DNA of 64,000 nt from contig NC_021191.1 in the NCBI RefSeq assembly GCF_000389965.1, forward strand, positions 7,937,501 to 8,001,500. The letters are read 5' to 3'. A program made the position numbers and the translations under genes. The stretch is from Actinoplanes sp. N902-109. Lineage in GTDB: Bacteria; Actinomycetota; Actinomycetes; Mycobacteriales; Micromonosporaceae. The stretch's first letter is position 1; each line of letters opens with the position of its first letter. This document shows, one piece after another, positions 24,781 through 32,902 of this stretch. Below the pieces are notes generated by a model. It saw only the letters and a list, made by a program, of their open reading frames with translations, was not told where the DNA came from and searched no databases.

Positions 24781-25865
24781 CAGATCGTCACCGCCCGCAC
24801 GCACAGCACGTCAGGCAGGTGCGCGACGACGGTGGACCAGGTGTCGCCCTCGTCGCGGCTGGCGAAGACCTCACCGGCCCGGCTGCCGAAATAGACCCCC
24901 GCCGGGCTGGCGTTGTCGGCGCACATCGCGTCGCGCAGGACCACCGGATAGTAGTCGCCGGTGGGCAGACCGCGCTCCTGCGGCTGCCAGGTCCGGCCCG
25001 CGTCGGTCGACCGGAACACCCGGCAGCGCAGGTCGACCGGCTCCCGTTGGCCATCGCTGGTCAGCGGGAAGCTCCAGATCGTGCCGCCGGTCGACGGGTG
25101 GGCCACCATCGCGAAGCCGAAGTCGGAGGGCAGGGCATCGGCGATGGACTCCCACGTGTCACCCCCGTTTGTTGAGCGGTAGACACCGTGGTGGTTCTGC
25201 GCGTAGTAGCACTCCGGGTCGGTGGCGTCCCGGGCGACCTTGTGCACGCACTGGCCGTACTCGGGCCAGGGGTCGGGGAAGAAGTAGGCCTTGATGCCGC
25301 GGTTGGCCGGTGCCCAGCTCTTGCCGCCGTCGCCGGTGCGATAGACGCCGCCGGTGGACATGGCAACGAGCACCCGCCGGGAGTCGCCCGGGTGCGGCAG
25401 GATCGTGTGCACGGCCTGGCCACCGAAGCCCGCCCCCCAGTCCGAGCGGTGCGGGTGCTCCCACAACCCGGTGATCAGTTCGTACGTGAGGCCGCCGTCG
25501 GTCGACCGCCACAGCGCCGACGGCTGGGTGCCCGCATAGACGACCCCCGGCTCGTCCGGGCCGGCCGGGGTGATCTGCCACACCCGCTCCACCGTCGCCC
25601 CGGCGTCGCTGGGGAACGCGAGCGGCGCGTGGTCGGGCTCCTGCCACGTACGGCCGAGGTCGTCGCTGACCGTCACCGTGGGCCCGAAATGGGAGCTGTC
25701 CACGCCGGCGAGCAGTCGCGGTCCAGGTCCTCTGGTGTCGAACGCAGTCGCATAGATGGCGGTGCCCGGGAAGTGCGCGGAGCTGAGCTGCCAGGTCCGC
25801 CGGTCGTCGTCGCTGGTGGCCAGGAAGAGGCCCTTCTGGGTGCCGATGGCAAGCAGTGCGGTCAT
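24780..25865 (-). CDS. BNR/sialidase-like beta-propeller protein
   Basis: The 361-residue protein holds at least six Asp-box repeats of the form SxDxGxTW: VSDDLGRTWQ, RSTDGGLTYE, RTGDGGKSWA, RSTNGGDTWE, RSTDAGRTWQ and SRDEGDTWS. These mark a beta-propeller. The sialidase arginine triad and a signal peptide are not evident, so it is probably a cytoplasmic scaffold or non-sialidase enzyme. ATG 25865 gives the start MTALLAIGTQKGLF. Coupling to the MoaD-like gene suggests a joint function. Its glycosidase activity should not be assumed from the repeats alone. Confidence 0.85.
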   Translation of the reverse strand: MTALLAIGTQKGLFLATSDDDRRTWQLSSAHFPGTAIYATAFDTRGPGPRLLAGVDSSHFGPTVTVSDDLGRTWQEPDHAPLAFPSDAGATVERVWQITPAGPDEPGVVYAGTQPSALWRSTDGGLTYELITGLWEHPHRSDWGAGFGGQAVHTILPHPGDSRRVLVAMSTGGVYRTGDGGKSWAPANRGIKAYFFPDPWPEYGQCVHKVARDATDPECYYAQNHHGVYRSTNGGDTWESIADALPSDFGFAMVAHPSTGGTIWSFPLTSDGQREPVDLRCRVFRSTDAGRTWQPQERGLPTGDYYPVVLRDAMCADNASPAGVYFGSRAGEVFASRDEGDTWSTVVAHLPDVLCVRAVTI

Positions 25866-25930
25866 GGCCAGCAGTATCCGCCCGGGGTCCGACAAGAAGT
25901 GTCGTTCGCCTCGATGGGAGTATTGGCGAC

Positions 25931-26326
25931 GTGAGCAGCAAGCCCTTTCGCGTACGCCGGTCCGGCGCGCTCGTCCTCGCCGCCTTCATCGCGTTCGTCG
26001 GGACGGTGCCGCTGGCCGGCGGCACCTGGAAGCTGGCCTGGATCCTGCTGATCCCGCTGGCCGTCCTGATCTGGGCGCTGCGGGCCGGCACCGACGTCAC
26101 CCCGGCCGGGCTCAAGGTCCGGGCCCTGTTCGGCAGCACCGGGGTGGCCTGGGACGACATCGCCGAGCTGGCCCCGGACGGACGCAAACGGATCTCCGCG
26201 CGGCTCACCGACGGCCGGGTGGTGCCGCTGACCGCGGTCACCACCGACAATCTCCCGGCCGTACTGGCCGCCGGCGGGCAGCAGGTCGACTCCCCGGCCC
26301 GGCCCGAGGAAGCCGACGGGCGATAG
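25931..26326 (+). CDS. Small membrane protein with PH-like domain
   Basis: The 131-residue protein has two adjacent hydrophobic segments (SGALVLAAFIAFVGTVPLAGG and LAWILLIPLAVLIWAL). A bacterial PH-type beta domain follows (TDVTPAGLKVRALFGSTGVAWDDIAELA). Proteins of this layout are common in actinobacteria; their function is not known. GTG 25931 has GGGAG upstream. It is divergent from the BNR gene and is followed on the same strand by the lipoprotein dehydrogenase gene after 52 bases. Confidence 0.82.
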   Translation: MSSKPFRVRRSGALVLAAFIAFVGTVPLAGGTWKLAWILLIPLAVLIWALRAGTDVTPAGLKVRALFGSTGVAWDDIAELAPDGRKRISARLTDGRVVPLTAVTTDNLPAVLAAGGQQVDSPARPEEADGR

Positions 26327-26378
26327 CCGCCCGGTCCACGCGGCTACCCTGGTGAGGTCGGGTGGACGAGGAGGTCGT

Positions 26379-27548
26379 GTGATCGAGCGCAGTCGCCGGG
26401 CCCGCGCATGCGCCGCGACGCTGGGGACCGTGCTGTTCCTGGCCGGCGCGTGCAGCTTCGGCCCCCCGGATCCCGACGTGGCAGGCGAGCCGCCCAACCT
26501 GCCGAAGCCCTCGATGTCGGCTTCGTTCCAGGACGAGAGCAGCGACCCGCCGCAGGACGTGGCGGCCACGGTGCTCGCCAAGGGGCTCGAGGTCCCCTGG
26601 GGCATCGCGTTCCTGCCCGACGGGTCGGCGCTGGTCACCGAGCGGGACACCGCCCGCATCCTGCAGCTCGGGCCCGACTCCGACGCCGAGGGGCTGACGA
26701 CCACCGAGGTGCAGCGGCTCTCCGAGGTCACCGCGGGCGGCGACGGCGGCCTGATGGGCATCGCGGTCTCCCCCAAGTACGCGACCGACCGGACCGTGTT
26801 CGTCTACTACTCGACGGACAAGGACAACCGGGTCGCCAAGCTCGCGCTCAAGGGCAAGCCCCGGCCCATCCTCACCGGCATCCCGCACTCGGCCCACGAC
26901 AACGGTGGCCAGCTCGCCTTCGGGCCCGACGGCTACCTGTACGTGAGCACCGGCGACGCCACCCGGGGCACCCAGGCGCAGAACCCCAAGAGCCTCGGCG
27001 GCAAGATCCTGCGGATCACCCCCGACGGCAAGCCCGCGCCGGGCAACCCGGTCAAGGACTCCCCGGTCTGGTCCTCGGGTCACCGCAACGTGCAGGGTCT
27101 CGCCTGGGACTCCGGCAAACGGCTGTACGCCGGCGAGTCCGACCAGCCCACGACGGGTGAGCTCAACGTCATCCAGAAGGGCAAGAACTACGGCTGGGCC
27201 GCCGCCGAGGGCACCAGCAACGACCCCAAGTACACCAACCCGCTGGTCACGTGGCCCATCGCCGAGTCCTACTGCTCGGGGGTCGCGGTCCTGGAACGGA
27301 TGATCGCCACCGCCTGCCTCGGCGGCCAGCAGATCTGGATGATCGCCACCACCGGCAACGGCACGCTCGTCGGCCAGCCGCAGTCGCTGCTCAAGGGCCG
27401 GTACGGCCGGCTGCGCGCGCTGGTCACCGCCCCCGACGGCTCGCTCTGGGTGGCCACCTCCAACCAGGAGGAGGGCGGCGACCCGGGCCCCGACGACGAC
27501 CAGATCATCCGGTTGGTCTTCTCCGACGGCGGAGCCGGCCGAAGTTAA
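26379..27548 (+). CDS. PQQ-dependent sugar dehydrogenase-like lipoprotein
   Basis: The 389-residue precursor has a lipoprotein signal with lipobox LAGAC (Cys25). The mature part is a soluble glucose/sorbosone dehydrogenase-type propeller: LEVPWGIAFLPDGSALVTER, GGDGGLMGIAVSPKY, IPHSAHDNGGQLAFGPDGYLYVSTGD, SGHRNVQGLAW. The histidine in HDNGG and the RN motif in GHRNVQG are where the PQQ enzymes bind cofactor. Activity depends on external PQQ, and no pqq genes are in view. GTG 26379 follows GGAGG. Confidence 0.88.
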   Translation: MIERSRRARACAATLGTVLFLAGACSFGPPDPDVAGEPPNLPKPSMSASFQDESSDPPQDVAATVLAKGLEVPWGIAFLPDGSALVTERDTARILQLGPDSDAEGLTTTEVQRLSEVTAGGDGGLMGIAVSPKYATDRTVFVYYSTDKDNRVAKLALKGKPRPILTGIPHSAHDNGGQLAFGPDGYLYVSTGDATRGTQAQNPKSLGGKILRITPDGKPAPGNPVKDSPVWSSGHRNVQGLAWDSGKRLYAGESDQPTTGELNVIQKGKNYGWAAAEGTSNDPKYTNPLVTWPIAESYCSGVAVLERMIATACLGGQQIWMIATTGNGTLVGQPQSLLKGRYGRLRALVTAPDGSLWVATSNQEEGGDPGPDDDQIIRLVFSDGGAGRS

Positions 27549-27587
27549 CAGGCGAAACCGTTTGACCGCGGGATACCGGGGGCACGA

Positions 27588-29222
27588 GTGCCGTTGACCA
27601 TGAACACGATTTCCTTACGGGCGAAAGCCGTGGCCGGACGGGTGTGGCAGCACACCTGGACCCGCCGCCTCGGTGTCTGGGCCGCTGTGCTGATCATCAG
27701 CCTCACCGGCGTGGTCGTCGGCACCATGCTGCTGGCGCACTCCCAGATCGGGGTGGGCCCGTTCCGCGCCGACATGTCGATCAGTCCGTCCGTCAGGGGC
27801 GGCACGGAGATCGACATCCCGCCGCTCGGCTCGCTCCACCTGGACAGCCACGACGGACCGATCCACCTCAAGGTCGACCTGGGCTCGCTGGACCAGCAGC
27901 GCACCGAGGAGCTGATCGACGACCCGACCGCGATCAGCGCGGCCGGCCAGTCCGCGGTCGACGACGTCACGAAGGGCGTCCTGAAGCTCGGCCTGCGCGC
28001 CCTCGGCGCTGCCATCGTGTGCTCGCTGGCGCTCTCCGCGCTGATCTTCCGCAACATCCGGCGGGTGGCCGCCTCGGGCGTCCTCGCCCTGGTCATCACC
28101 GGTGGCAGCCTCGGGCTGGCGGCCGGCACCATCCGCCCCGGCTCGATCAGCGAACCCCGCTACGAGGGCCTGCTGGTCAATGCGCCCGCGGTGGTCGGTG
28201 ACGCACGCCGCATCGCGGACAACTACGGCCGGTACGCCGACCAGCTCGCCGAGCTGGTGAGCAACGTCAGCCGCATCTACACCACGGTCTCCAGCCTCCC
28301 GGTCCAGCCCGCCGGCAACACCACGCGCATCCTGCACATCTCCGACCTGCACCTGAACCCGTCCTCGTGGGGCGTGATCAAGACGGTGGTCAAGCAGTGG
28401 GACATCGACGCGATCATCGACACGGGCGACATCGTCGACTGGGGCAGCAGCGCCGAGACCACGTACGTCAACAACATCGGCTCGGTCGGGGTGCCGTACA
28501 TCTACGTCCGGGGCAACCACGACTCCACCGCCATCCAGGCCGCGGTGGCCCGGCAGAAGAACGCCAAGGTGCTGGACAACACGATCCTGACGATCGACGG
28601 TCTGACCATCGCGGGCATCGGCGACCCGGAATTCACCCCGGACAAGAGCGAAACCCCGCCCGCCGACGTCTCGGACGACCCGGCCGTCAACCCGCTGCTC
28701 AACGCGGGCGACCGGCTCGCCGACACAATCCGCACGGCCAAGACCCGGGTCGGCGTCGCGCTGGTGCACGACCCGGCCATGGCGCCCCCGCTGTCCGGCA
28801 CGGTGCCGCTCGTGCTGGCCGGGCACACCCATCAGCGGTCGGTCAGCGTGCTGCCCGAGCCGTCCGCCGGCACCGCGTCCGCGTCCCCGGCGCCCGCTGT
28901 CATGCCCTCGGCGGTCACCCCGGCCACCCCGCCGATCGAGACCCGGCTGCTGGTGGAGGGCTCCAGCGGCGGCGCCGGCCTGCGCGGCCTGGAGAAGGAA
29001 GCGCCGACACCGCTGGCCATGTCGGTCCTCTACTTCGACGAGAACCAGACGCTCAAGGCGTACGACGACATCACGCTGGGCGGCACCGGCCAGTCCAACG
29101 TCGAGGTGCAACGCAACGTCATCGGCACCACGCCCGAACCCACGACGAACCCGTCAGTGGTCAGCGGGGTCACGCCCGGGATCGCGCCGCGGATCACGCC
29201 GGAGAGCACGCCGAGCCGCTGA
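27588..29222 (+). CDS. Membrane metallophosphoesterase
   Basis: The 544-residue protein has an N-terminal membrane segment (RLGVWAAVLIISLTGVVVGTML), a soluble stretch, and two more segments around residues 135-185. A calcineurin-like phosphoesterase domain follows (about 240-420): ISDLHLNP, DTGDIVDWG, VRGNHDS, VHDP and LAGHTHQ, a complete two-metal site. The Pro/Thr/Ser-rich tail after 420 is interrupted by IETRLLVEGSSGGAGLRGL. The active domain probably faces outside the cell. The start is GTG 27588 or ATG 27600. Substrate unknown. Confidence 0.88.
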   Translation: MPLTMNTISLRAKAVAGRVWQHTWTRRLGVWAAVLIISLTGVVVGTMLLAHSQIGVGPFRADMSISPSVRGGTEIDIPPLGSLHLDSHDGPIHLKVDLGSLDQQRTEELIDDPTAISAAGQSAVDDVTKGVLKLGLRALGAAIVCSLALSALIFRNIRRVAASGVLALVITGGSLGLAAGTIRPGSISEPRYEGLLVNAPAVVGDARRIADNYGRYADQLAELVSNVSRIYTTVSSLPVQPAGNTTRILHISDLHLNPSSWGVIKTVVKQWDIDAIIDTGDIVDWGSSAETTYVNNIGSVGVPYIYVRGNHDSTAIQAAVARQKNAKVLDNTILTIDGLTIAGIGDPEFTPDKSETPPADVSDDPAVNPLLNAGDRLADTIRTAKTRVGVALVHDPAMAPPLSGTVPLVLAGHTHQRSVSVLPEPSAGTASASPAPAVMPSAVTPATPPIETRLLVEGSSGGAGLRGLEKEAPTPLAMSVLYFDENQTLKAYDDITLGGTGQSNVEVQRNVIGTTPEPTTNPSVVSGVTPGIAPRITPESTPSR

Positions 29223-29226
29223 GCAA

Positions 29227-29365
29227 GGTGATGCGCCGCCCACGTTGAGCGGCACCACACCCGCGACGATCAGGCCGACACCGATCACCTCGACCGGCGT
29301 GAACCGCGAGGACCTCAGCAGCACTGGCCCCGGGCAGGAAGACGTACGCCATCAGCGGCACCCCG
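29227..29365 (-). pseudogene. Remnant of a DMT/EamA or SMR transporter C-terminus
   Basis: Minus-strand fragments VPLMAYVFLPG and, after a frameshift, RFTPVEVIGVGLIVAGVVPLN resemble the last two helices of drug/metabolite transporters (typically LGERLTPVQ...GLALIVAGVVLLN). No start, no stop and no full helix set is present. The piece lies between the convergent phosphoesterase and gatB genes. Identification rests on pattern recognition only. Confidence 0.4.
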
Positions 29366-29397
29366 GCCCGGCGGCGGGAACAGCCGCGCCGGGCCGG
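29363..29397. terminator. Strong hairpin between convergent phosphoesterase and gatB genes
   Basis: CCGGCCCGGCGGC (29363-29375) pairs with GCCGCGCCGGGCCGG (29383-29397) apart from a 2-base bulge, around a 7-base loop. Placed between two convergent genes, it likely ends transcription in both directions. There is no T-run. Confidence 0.6.
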
Positions 29398-29426
29398 CCG
29401 CGCTGTGCGGCGGCGTACGACAGGGG

Positions 29427-30920
29427 TCAGCTCAGCCGCGCGAGAATGAGCTCGCGGACGGTCTTGGCGTCGGCCTGGCCCCGGGTGGTCTTCATGACCG
29501 CGCCGACCAGGGCGCCGGCCGCGGCGACCTTGCCGTCGCGGATCTTGGCGGCGATGTCCGGGTTGGCGGCGATGGCCTCGTCGACAGCGGTCTGCAGGGC
29601 GCCGGTGTCGGAGACGACCTCGAGCCCGCGGGCGGCCATCACCTGCGCCGGGTCACCCTCGCCGGCCACGACGCCTTCGAGGACCTGGCGGGCCACCTTG
29701 TCGTTGAGCTTGCCCTCGTCGACCAGGGCCTGCAGCTGGGCCACCTGCGCCGGGGTGGCGCCGACCGCGGAGAGCTCCACGCCGGTCTCGTTGGCACGAC
29801 GGGCCAGCTCGCCCATCCACCACTTGCGGGCACCCGCGGCGGTGGCCCCGGCGGCGATGGTCTCCTCGATCAGCTCGACCGCACCGGCGTTGGCCACCGA
29901 CTGCATGTCGGACTCGCTGATCCCCCACTCCTCGCGCAGGCGGGCCCGCTTGGCGCTGGGGCGCTCGGGCAGACCGGCCTTGAGCTCGACGACCCAGGCC
30001 GGGTCGGGCGCGATCGGGACGAGGTCGGGCTCGGGGAAGTAGCGGTAGTCGGTCGCCGTCTCCTTGGAGCGGCCCGGGCGGGTGTCGCCGGTGTCCTCCT
30101 GGAAGTGACGGGTCTCCTGGTGGATGCGGCCGCCGGCGTCGAGGATTCCGGCCTGGCGGATCATCTCGGAGCGGACCGCGCGCTCGACCGAGCGCAGCGA
30201 GTTGACGTTCTTGGCCTCGGTGCGGGTGCCCCACTCCTCGCCCGGCTTGTTGAGCGAGGTGTTGACGTCGCAGCGCAGCGAGCCCTGCTCCATGCGCACG
30301 TCGGAGACGCCCAGCGAGCGGATGATGTCGCGCAGCTCGGCGACATAAGCCCGGGCGACCTCGGGCGCGCGGGCGCCGAGACCGGTGACCGGCTTGGTGA
30401 CGATCTCGACGAGCGGGATGCCAGCCCGGTTGTAGTCGACCAGCGACTCGGTGGCACCGTGGATGCGCCCGGTGGCACCGCCGACGTGCAGCGTCTTGCC
30501 GGTGTCCTCCTCCAGGTGGACCCGCTCGATCTCGATGCGGAACGTCTCACCGTCGAGCTCCACGTCGACGTAGCCGTCGGTGCAGAGCGGCTCGTCGTAC
30601 TGCGAGGTCTGATAGTTCTTGGGCATGTCCGGGTAGAAGTAGTTCTTCCGGGCCATCCGGCACCAGGTCGCGATGTCGCAGTTGAGCGCGAGGCCGATCC
30701 GGATCGTCGCCTCGATGCCGGCCCGGTTGGCCACCGGCATCGCACCCGGCAGGGCCAGGCACACCGGGCACACCTGGGTGTTCGGCTCGGCGCCGAAGTC
30801 GGTCGGGCAGCCGCAGAACATCTTGGTCTTCGTGCCAAGCTCGACGTGCGTCTCCAGGCCGATCACCGGCTCGTAGCGGGCGACGGCGTCGTCGTAGGTG
30901 GGCAGCACGGTCGTACTCAT
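29427..30920 (-). CDS. gatB: Asp-tRNA(Asn)/Glu-tRNA(Gln) amidotransferase subunit B
   Basis: GatB binds mischarged Glu-tRNA(Gln) or Asp-tRNA(Asn) and activates its side chain for amidation. The 497-residue protein starts at ATG 30920 (MSTTVLPTYDDAVARYEPVIGLE). It has the family signature VIGLETHVEL, the zinc cysteines CGCP...CPVC, NYQTSQYDEPL and the C-terminal YqeY-like tail domain ending KTVRELILARLS. It works with GatA and GatC encoded just upstream, separated from gatA by 161 bases, so it may have its own promoter as well. Confidence 0.97.
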   Translation of the reverse strand: MSTTVLPTYDDAVARYEPVIGLETHVELGTKTKMFCGCPTDFGAEPNTQVCPVCLALPGAMPVANRAGIEATIRIGLALNCDIATWCRMARKNYFYPDMPKNYQTSQYDEPLCTDGYVDVELDGETFRIEIERVHLEEDTGKTLHVGGATGRIHGATESLVDYNRAGIPLVEIVTKPVTGLGARAPEVARAYVAELRDIIRSLGVSDVRMEQGSLRCDVNTSLNKPGEEWGTRTEAKNVNSLRSVERAVRSEMIRQAGILDAGGRIHQETRHFQEDTGDTRPGRSKETATDYRYFPEPDLVPIAPDPAWVVELKAGLPERPSAKRARLREEWGISESDMQSVANAGAVELIEETIAAGATAAGARKWWMGELARRANETGVELSAVGATPAQVAQLQALVDEGKLNDKVARQVLEGVVAGEGDPAQVMAARGLEVVSDTGALQTAVDEAIAANPDIAAKIRDGKVAAAGALVGAVMKTTRGQADAKTVRELILARLS

Positions 30921-31081
30921 GCGGTGGACTCCAAATGACTGCGGGATCCGACCTGACAAGCGTAGTAGGCGCTACCGGCCGAAATCCCGTGGGCTCAGGT
31001 TGCGGTGAGGAGAACGGACCGGCCGGCAGCCGCCGCGATCCTGGGGAAGGCCGAGCCGTGGCACGACCCTCCCCGGAGGTG

Positions 31082-32557
31082 TCAGAGCTCGGGCGGGGTG
31101 AGCGTGCCGACCGCGGACTCCAGCGCCGCCGCCACCCGGTACATCCGGTCGTCGGCCATCGTCGGGGCCATGATCTGGAGGCCGACCGGGAGACCCTCGG
31201 ACAGGCCGCAGGGCACCGAGATGGCCGGGCCGCCGTACAGGTTGGTGGGGATGGTGTAGAGGTCGGCCAGATACATCTGGTAGGGGTCCGAGGTGCGCGA
31301 ACCGAAGGGGAACGCGACGAACGGGGTGGTCGGCGAGATCAGCACGTCGACCTGCTCGAACGCCGAGGTGAAGTCGCGGGTGATGAGCGTGCGGACCTTT
31401 TGCGCCTGGCCGTAGTAGGCGTCGTAATAGCCGCTGGACAGCGCGTAGGTGCCCAGCATGATGCGGCGCTTGACCTCGGGGCCGAAGCCGGCGTCGCGGG
31501 TCAGCGACATGACCTCCTCGAGCGAGCGGGAGCCGTCGTCGCCGACGCGCAGGCCGTAGCGCACGCCGTCGAAGCGGGCCAGGTTGGACGACGCCTCGCT
31601 GGGGGCGATCAGGTAGTAGGCCGGGAGGGCGTACTCGAAGTGGGGGCAGGAGATCTCGACGACCTCGGCACCCAGCTTGACCAGGGCCTCGACCGACTCG
31701 CGGAACGCCGCGGTGACGCCGGCCTCGGCGCCCTCGCCGCTGAACTCCTTGACCAGGCCGAGCTTCACGCCGGTCAGGTCGCCGGTGGCACCCAGCCGGG
31801 CGGCCGCGACGACGTCCGGGGCCGGCTGCGGGATCGAGGTGGAGTCGCGGTGGTCGTGACCGGCGATCGCGGCGTGCAGCAGCGCGGTGTCCGCCACCGT
31901 GCGGGCGCAGGGGCCGGGCGTGTCCAGCGACGATGAGAAGGCGATCAGGCCGTAGCGCGAGGTGCCGCCGTAGGTGGGCTTGGCGCCGACGGTGCCGGTG
32001 ACCGCGCCGGGTTGCCGGATCGAGCCACCGGTGTCGGTGCCGATCGCCAGCGGCGCCTCGTAGGCCGCGAGCGACGCCGCGCTGCCACCGCCCGAGCCAC
32101 CGGGGATGCGGCCGAGGTCCCACGGGTTGTTGGTGGGACCGTAGGCCGAATACTCGGTGGAGGAGCCCATGGCGAACTCGTCCATGTTGGTCTTGCCGAG
32201 CATGACCGTGCCGGCGGCACGCAGCCGCTCGACGATGGTCGCGTCGTACGGCGGCCGCCAGCCCTCGAGAATCTTGGAGGCGGCGGTGGTGGGCACGCCC
32301 TTGGTCGCGATGACGTCCTTGACGGCGATCGGCACACCGGCGAGCGGGCCGAGCTCCTCGCCCCGGCCCCGGCGGGCGTCGACATCGGCCGCGGCGGCCA
32401 GCGCGCCCTCGCGGTCGACGTGCAGGAAGGCGTGCACCCGCTCGTCGACGGCGGCGATCCGGTCGAGGTGCGCGGTGGCGACCTCGACGGCGGAGGCCTC
32501 GCCGCCGGCGATGAGACCGGCGAGCTGCGCCGCGGTCATCCTGGTGAGATCGCTCAC
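31082..32557 (-). CDS. gatA: Amidotransferase subunit A (glutaminase)
   Basis: GatA releases ammonia from glutamine and passes it to GatB. The 491-residue protein has the amidase signature with the Ser-cisSer-Lys triad: Lys in GVPIAVKDVI (near 79), the Gly/Ser-rich PGGSGGGSAAS, and DTGGSIRQPG. Normal length. The GTG start at 32557 (VSDLTRMTAAQLAG) lies five bases after the gatC stop, so both are translated together. The order gatC-gatA-gatB is the usual one. Confidence 0.97.
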   Translation of the reverse strand: MSDLTRMTAAQLAGLIAGGEASAVEVATAHLDRIAAVDERVHAFLHVDREGALAAAADVDARRGRGEELGPLAGVPIAVKDVIATKGVPTTAASKILEGWRPPYDATIVERLRAAGTVMLGKTNMDEFAMGSSTEYSAYGPTNNPWDLGRIPGGSGGGSAASLAAYEAPLAIGTDTGGSIRQPGAVTGTVGAKPTYGGTSRYGLIAFSSSLDTPGPCARTVADTALLHAAIAGHDHRDSTSIPQPAPDVVAAARLGATGDLTGVKLGLVKEFSGEGAEAGVTAAFRESVEALVKLGAEVVEISCPHFEYALPAYYLIAPSEASSNLARFDGVRYGLRVGDDGSRSLEEVMSLTRDAGFGPEVKRRIMLGTYALSSGYYDAYYGQAQKVRTLITRDFTSAFEQVDVLISPTTPFVAFPFGSRTSDPYQMYLADLYTIPTNLYGGPAISVPCGLSEGLPVGLQIMAPTMADDRMYRVAAALESAVGTLTPPEL

Positions 32558-32562
32558 GGCGG

Positions 32563-32862
32563 TTACTCCTCCTCGCTCAGGATGCGGGGCACGCGGAACC
32601 GGCCCTCGGCGGCATCGGGCGCCCCGGCCAGCACGGCGTCCTGGGTCAGGGACGGCGTGACGACATCGTCGCGGTAGACGTTGGTCAGCGGCACCGAGTG
32701 CGACGTCGGCGGGATGTCGTCGGCGGCCACATCACCGATCCGGGCGACCGACTGCAGGATGACATCCAGCTGGCCGGCGAACTGGTCCAGCTCTTCCTCG
32801 GTCACGGCGAGCCGCGACAGGCGCGCGAGATGCGCGACCTCTTCGCGGGAGATGGCGGCCAT
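32563..32862 (-). CDS. gatC: Amidotransferase subunit C
   Basis: This 99-residue subunit wraps around GatA and stabilises the GatAB complex. The sequence is typical: ISREEVAHLARLSRLAVTEEELDQFAGQLD, then VPLTNVYRDDVV and the end RFRVPRILSEEE. ATG 32862 is the only sensible start. It is the first gene of the gatCA unit, 40 bases downstream of the GGDEF/EAL gene on the same strand. Confidence 0.97.
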   Translation of the reverse strand: MAAISREEVAHLARLSRLAVTEEELDQFAGQLDVILQSVARIGDVAADDIPPTSHSVPLTNVYRDDVVTPSLTQDAVLAGAPDAAEGRFRVPRILSEEE

Positions 32863-32902
32863 CGTGCCCCCTGGTGGTCTCGGTGATGCTGACCGGAGAA
32901 GT

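Noticed and set aside
24780..25865. Exo-alpha-sialidase
   Set aside because: Asp-boxes are present, but the catalytic arginine triad, Tyr/Glu pair and signal peptide are not visible; propeller is the safer call.
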